A DNA stretch of 64,000 nt from Crossaster papposus (Eukaryota; Echinodermata; Asteroidea; Velatida; Solasteridae), in the NCBI GenBank assembly GCA_037893245.1, contig JBAIAA010000544.1:682001-746000 (forward strand), in the 5' to 3' direction. Positions 63,713-64,000 of the stretch are shown here, one piece after another; position 1 is the stretch's first letter; each line of letters begins with the position of its first letter. The translations under genes were made by a program, and so were the position numbers. The notes beneath the pieces are model-generated. The model worked only from the letters and a program-made list of their open reading frames with translations, was not told the origin of the DNA and did no database searches.

Positions 63713-64000
63713 CATTTAGAAAGCGAAGTGTTTTCAGGTGTCTTGTTTGTCCAAACTTTTGTTCGAACAAAAGTTTCCATCGTCTTTTCAATTGCACACA
63801 AAAAATGCACAGATTACAAAGTTAGTTACCACGTCTCCTATAGCCTTGTGTGCATTTATCTGCCGCGTTTATCCCAAGAGAAAAATCATTGAATCTTGTT
63901 GTGCACATGCGCAGTTGGAATACTGAACTTGCTTATTGAACGATTGTTAGATCATTCAAGTTTCACTGGTTTTCTTGTGCGTCCAGCTGGGGCCAATTTC
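63713..64000. other. End of window, NEMF intron 21; no exon seen
   Basis: Contains a palindrome ACTTTTGTTCGAACAAAAGT near 63753-63772. No further NEMF exon recognised. Confidence 0.4.

Overview
Eukaryotic genomic DNA, most likely from a marine invertebrate and probably an echinoderm. This is inferred from a spliced metazoan gene, abundant short inverted-repeat elements, foldback elements whose arms are minisatellites (like the TU elements known from sea urchin), and animal-type THAP, YqaJ, P and tyrosine-recombinase transposons. No bacterial feature or CRISPR array was seen.

Host gene. One conserved gene runs left to right through almost the whole window: NEMF (Rqc2/Tae2/Caliban homologue), the 60S-binding factor of ribosome-associated quality control. 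I reconstructed 21 coding exons from the ATG at 4496 to 62861. All junctions use GT/AG and keep one reading frame, giving 669 codons; the C-terminal part lies beyond the right edge. Identifiable coding exons add up to only about 2 kb of 58 kb. Intron 8 (20480-41683) alone is about 21 kb.

The introns are a museum of mobile DNA. 1-4495: a MITE and two foldback elements (1526-2832, 3053-4367), the second ending about 130 bp before the start codon. Intron 1: an orphan 16-bp array and a third foldback element (5608-7769). Intron 2: a P-superfamily element (9201-13431) with a broken transposase on the minus strand and a PHD-finger gene on the plus strand. Introns 3-7: MITEs, SINEs, a 208-bp exact duplication. 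Intron 8: a minus-strand tyrosine-recombinase retrotransposon (about 23.2-33.4 kb; gag, RT/RNase H, SGNH hydrolase, recombinase) whose presumed gag intron holds a 122/244-bp satellite that is itself invaded by a 1.73-kb inverted-repeat element and a MITE; then an apparently intact ISL2EU-type transposon (33791-40458) encoding a THAP-DDE transposase and, in opposite orientation, a SWIM-YqaJ nuclease. Introns 9-20: a truncated relative of that transposon, nested MITEs, several TTAA-flanked MITEs, SINEs, and a head-to-head 11-bp minisatellite directly after exon 14.

NEMF is the only host gene I can support. All other protein-coding signal belongs to mobile elements. Many long open frames in the window are artefacts of tandem repeats.
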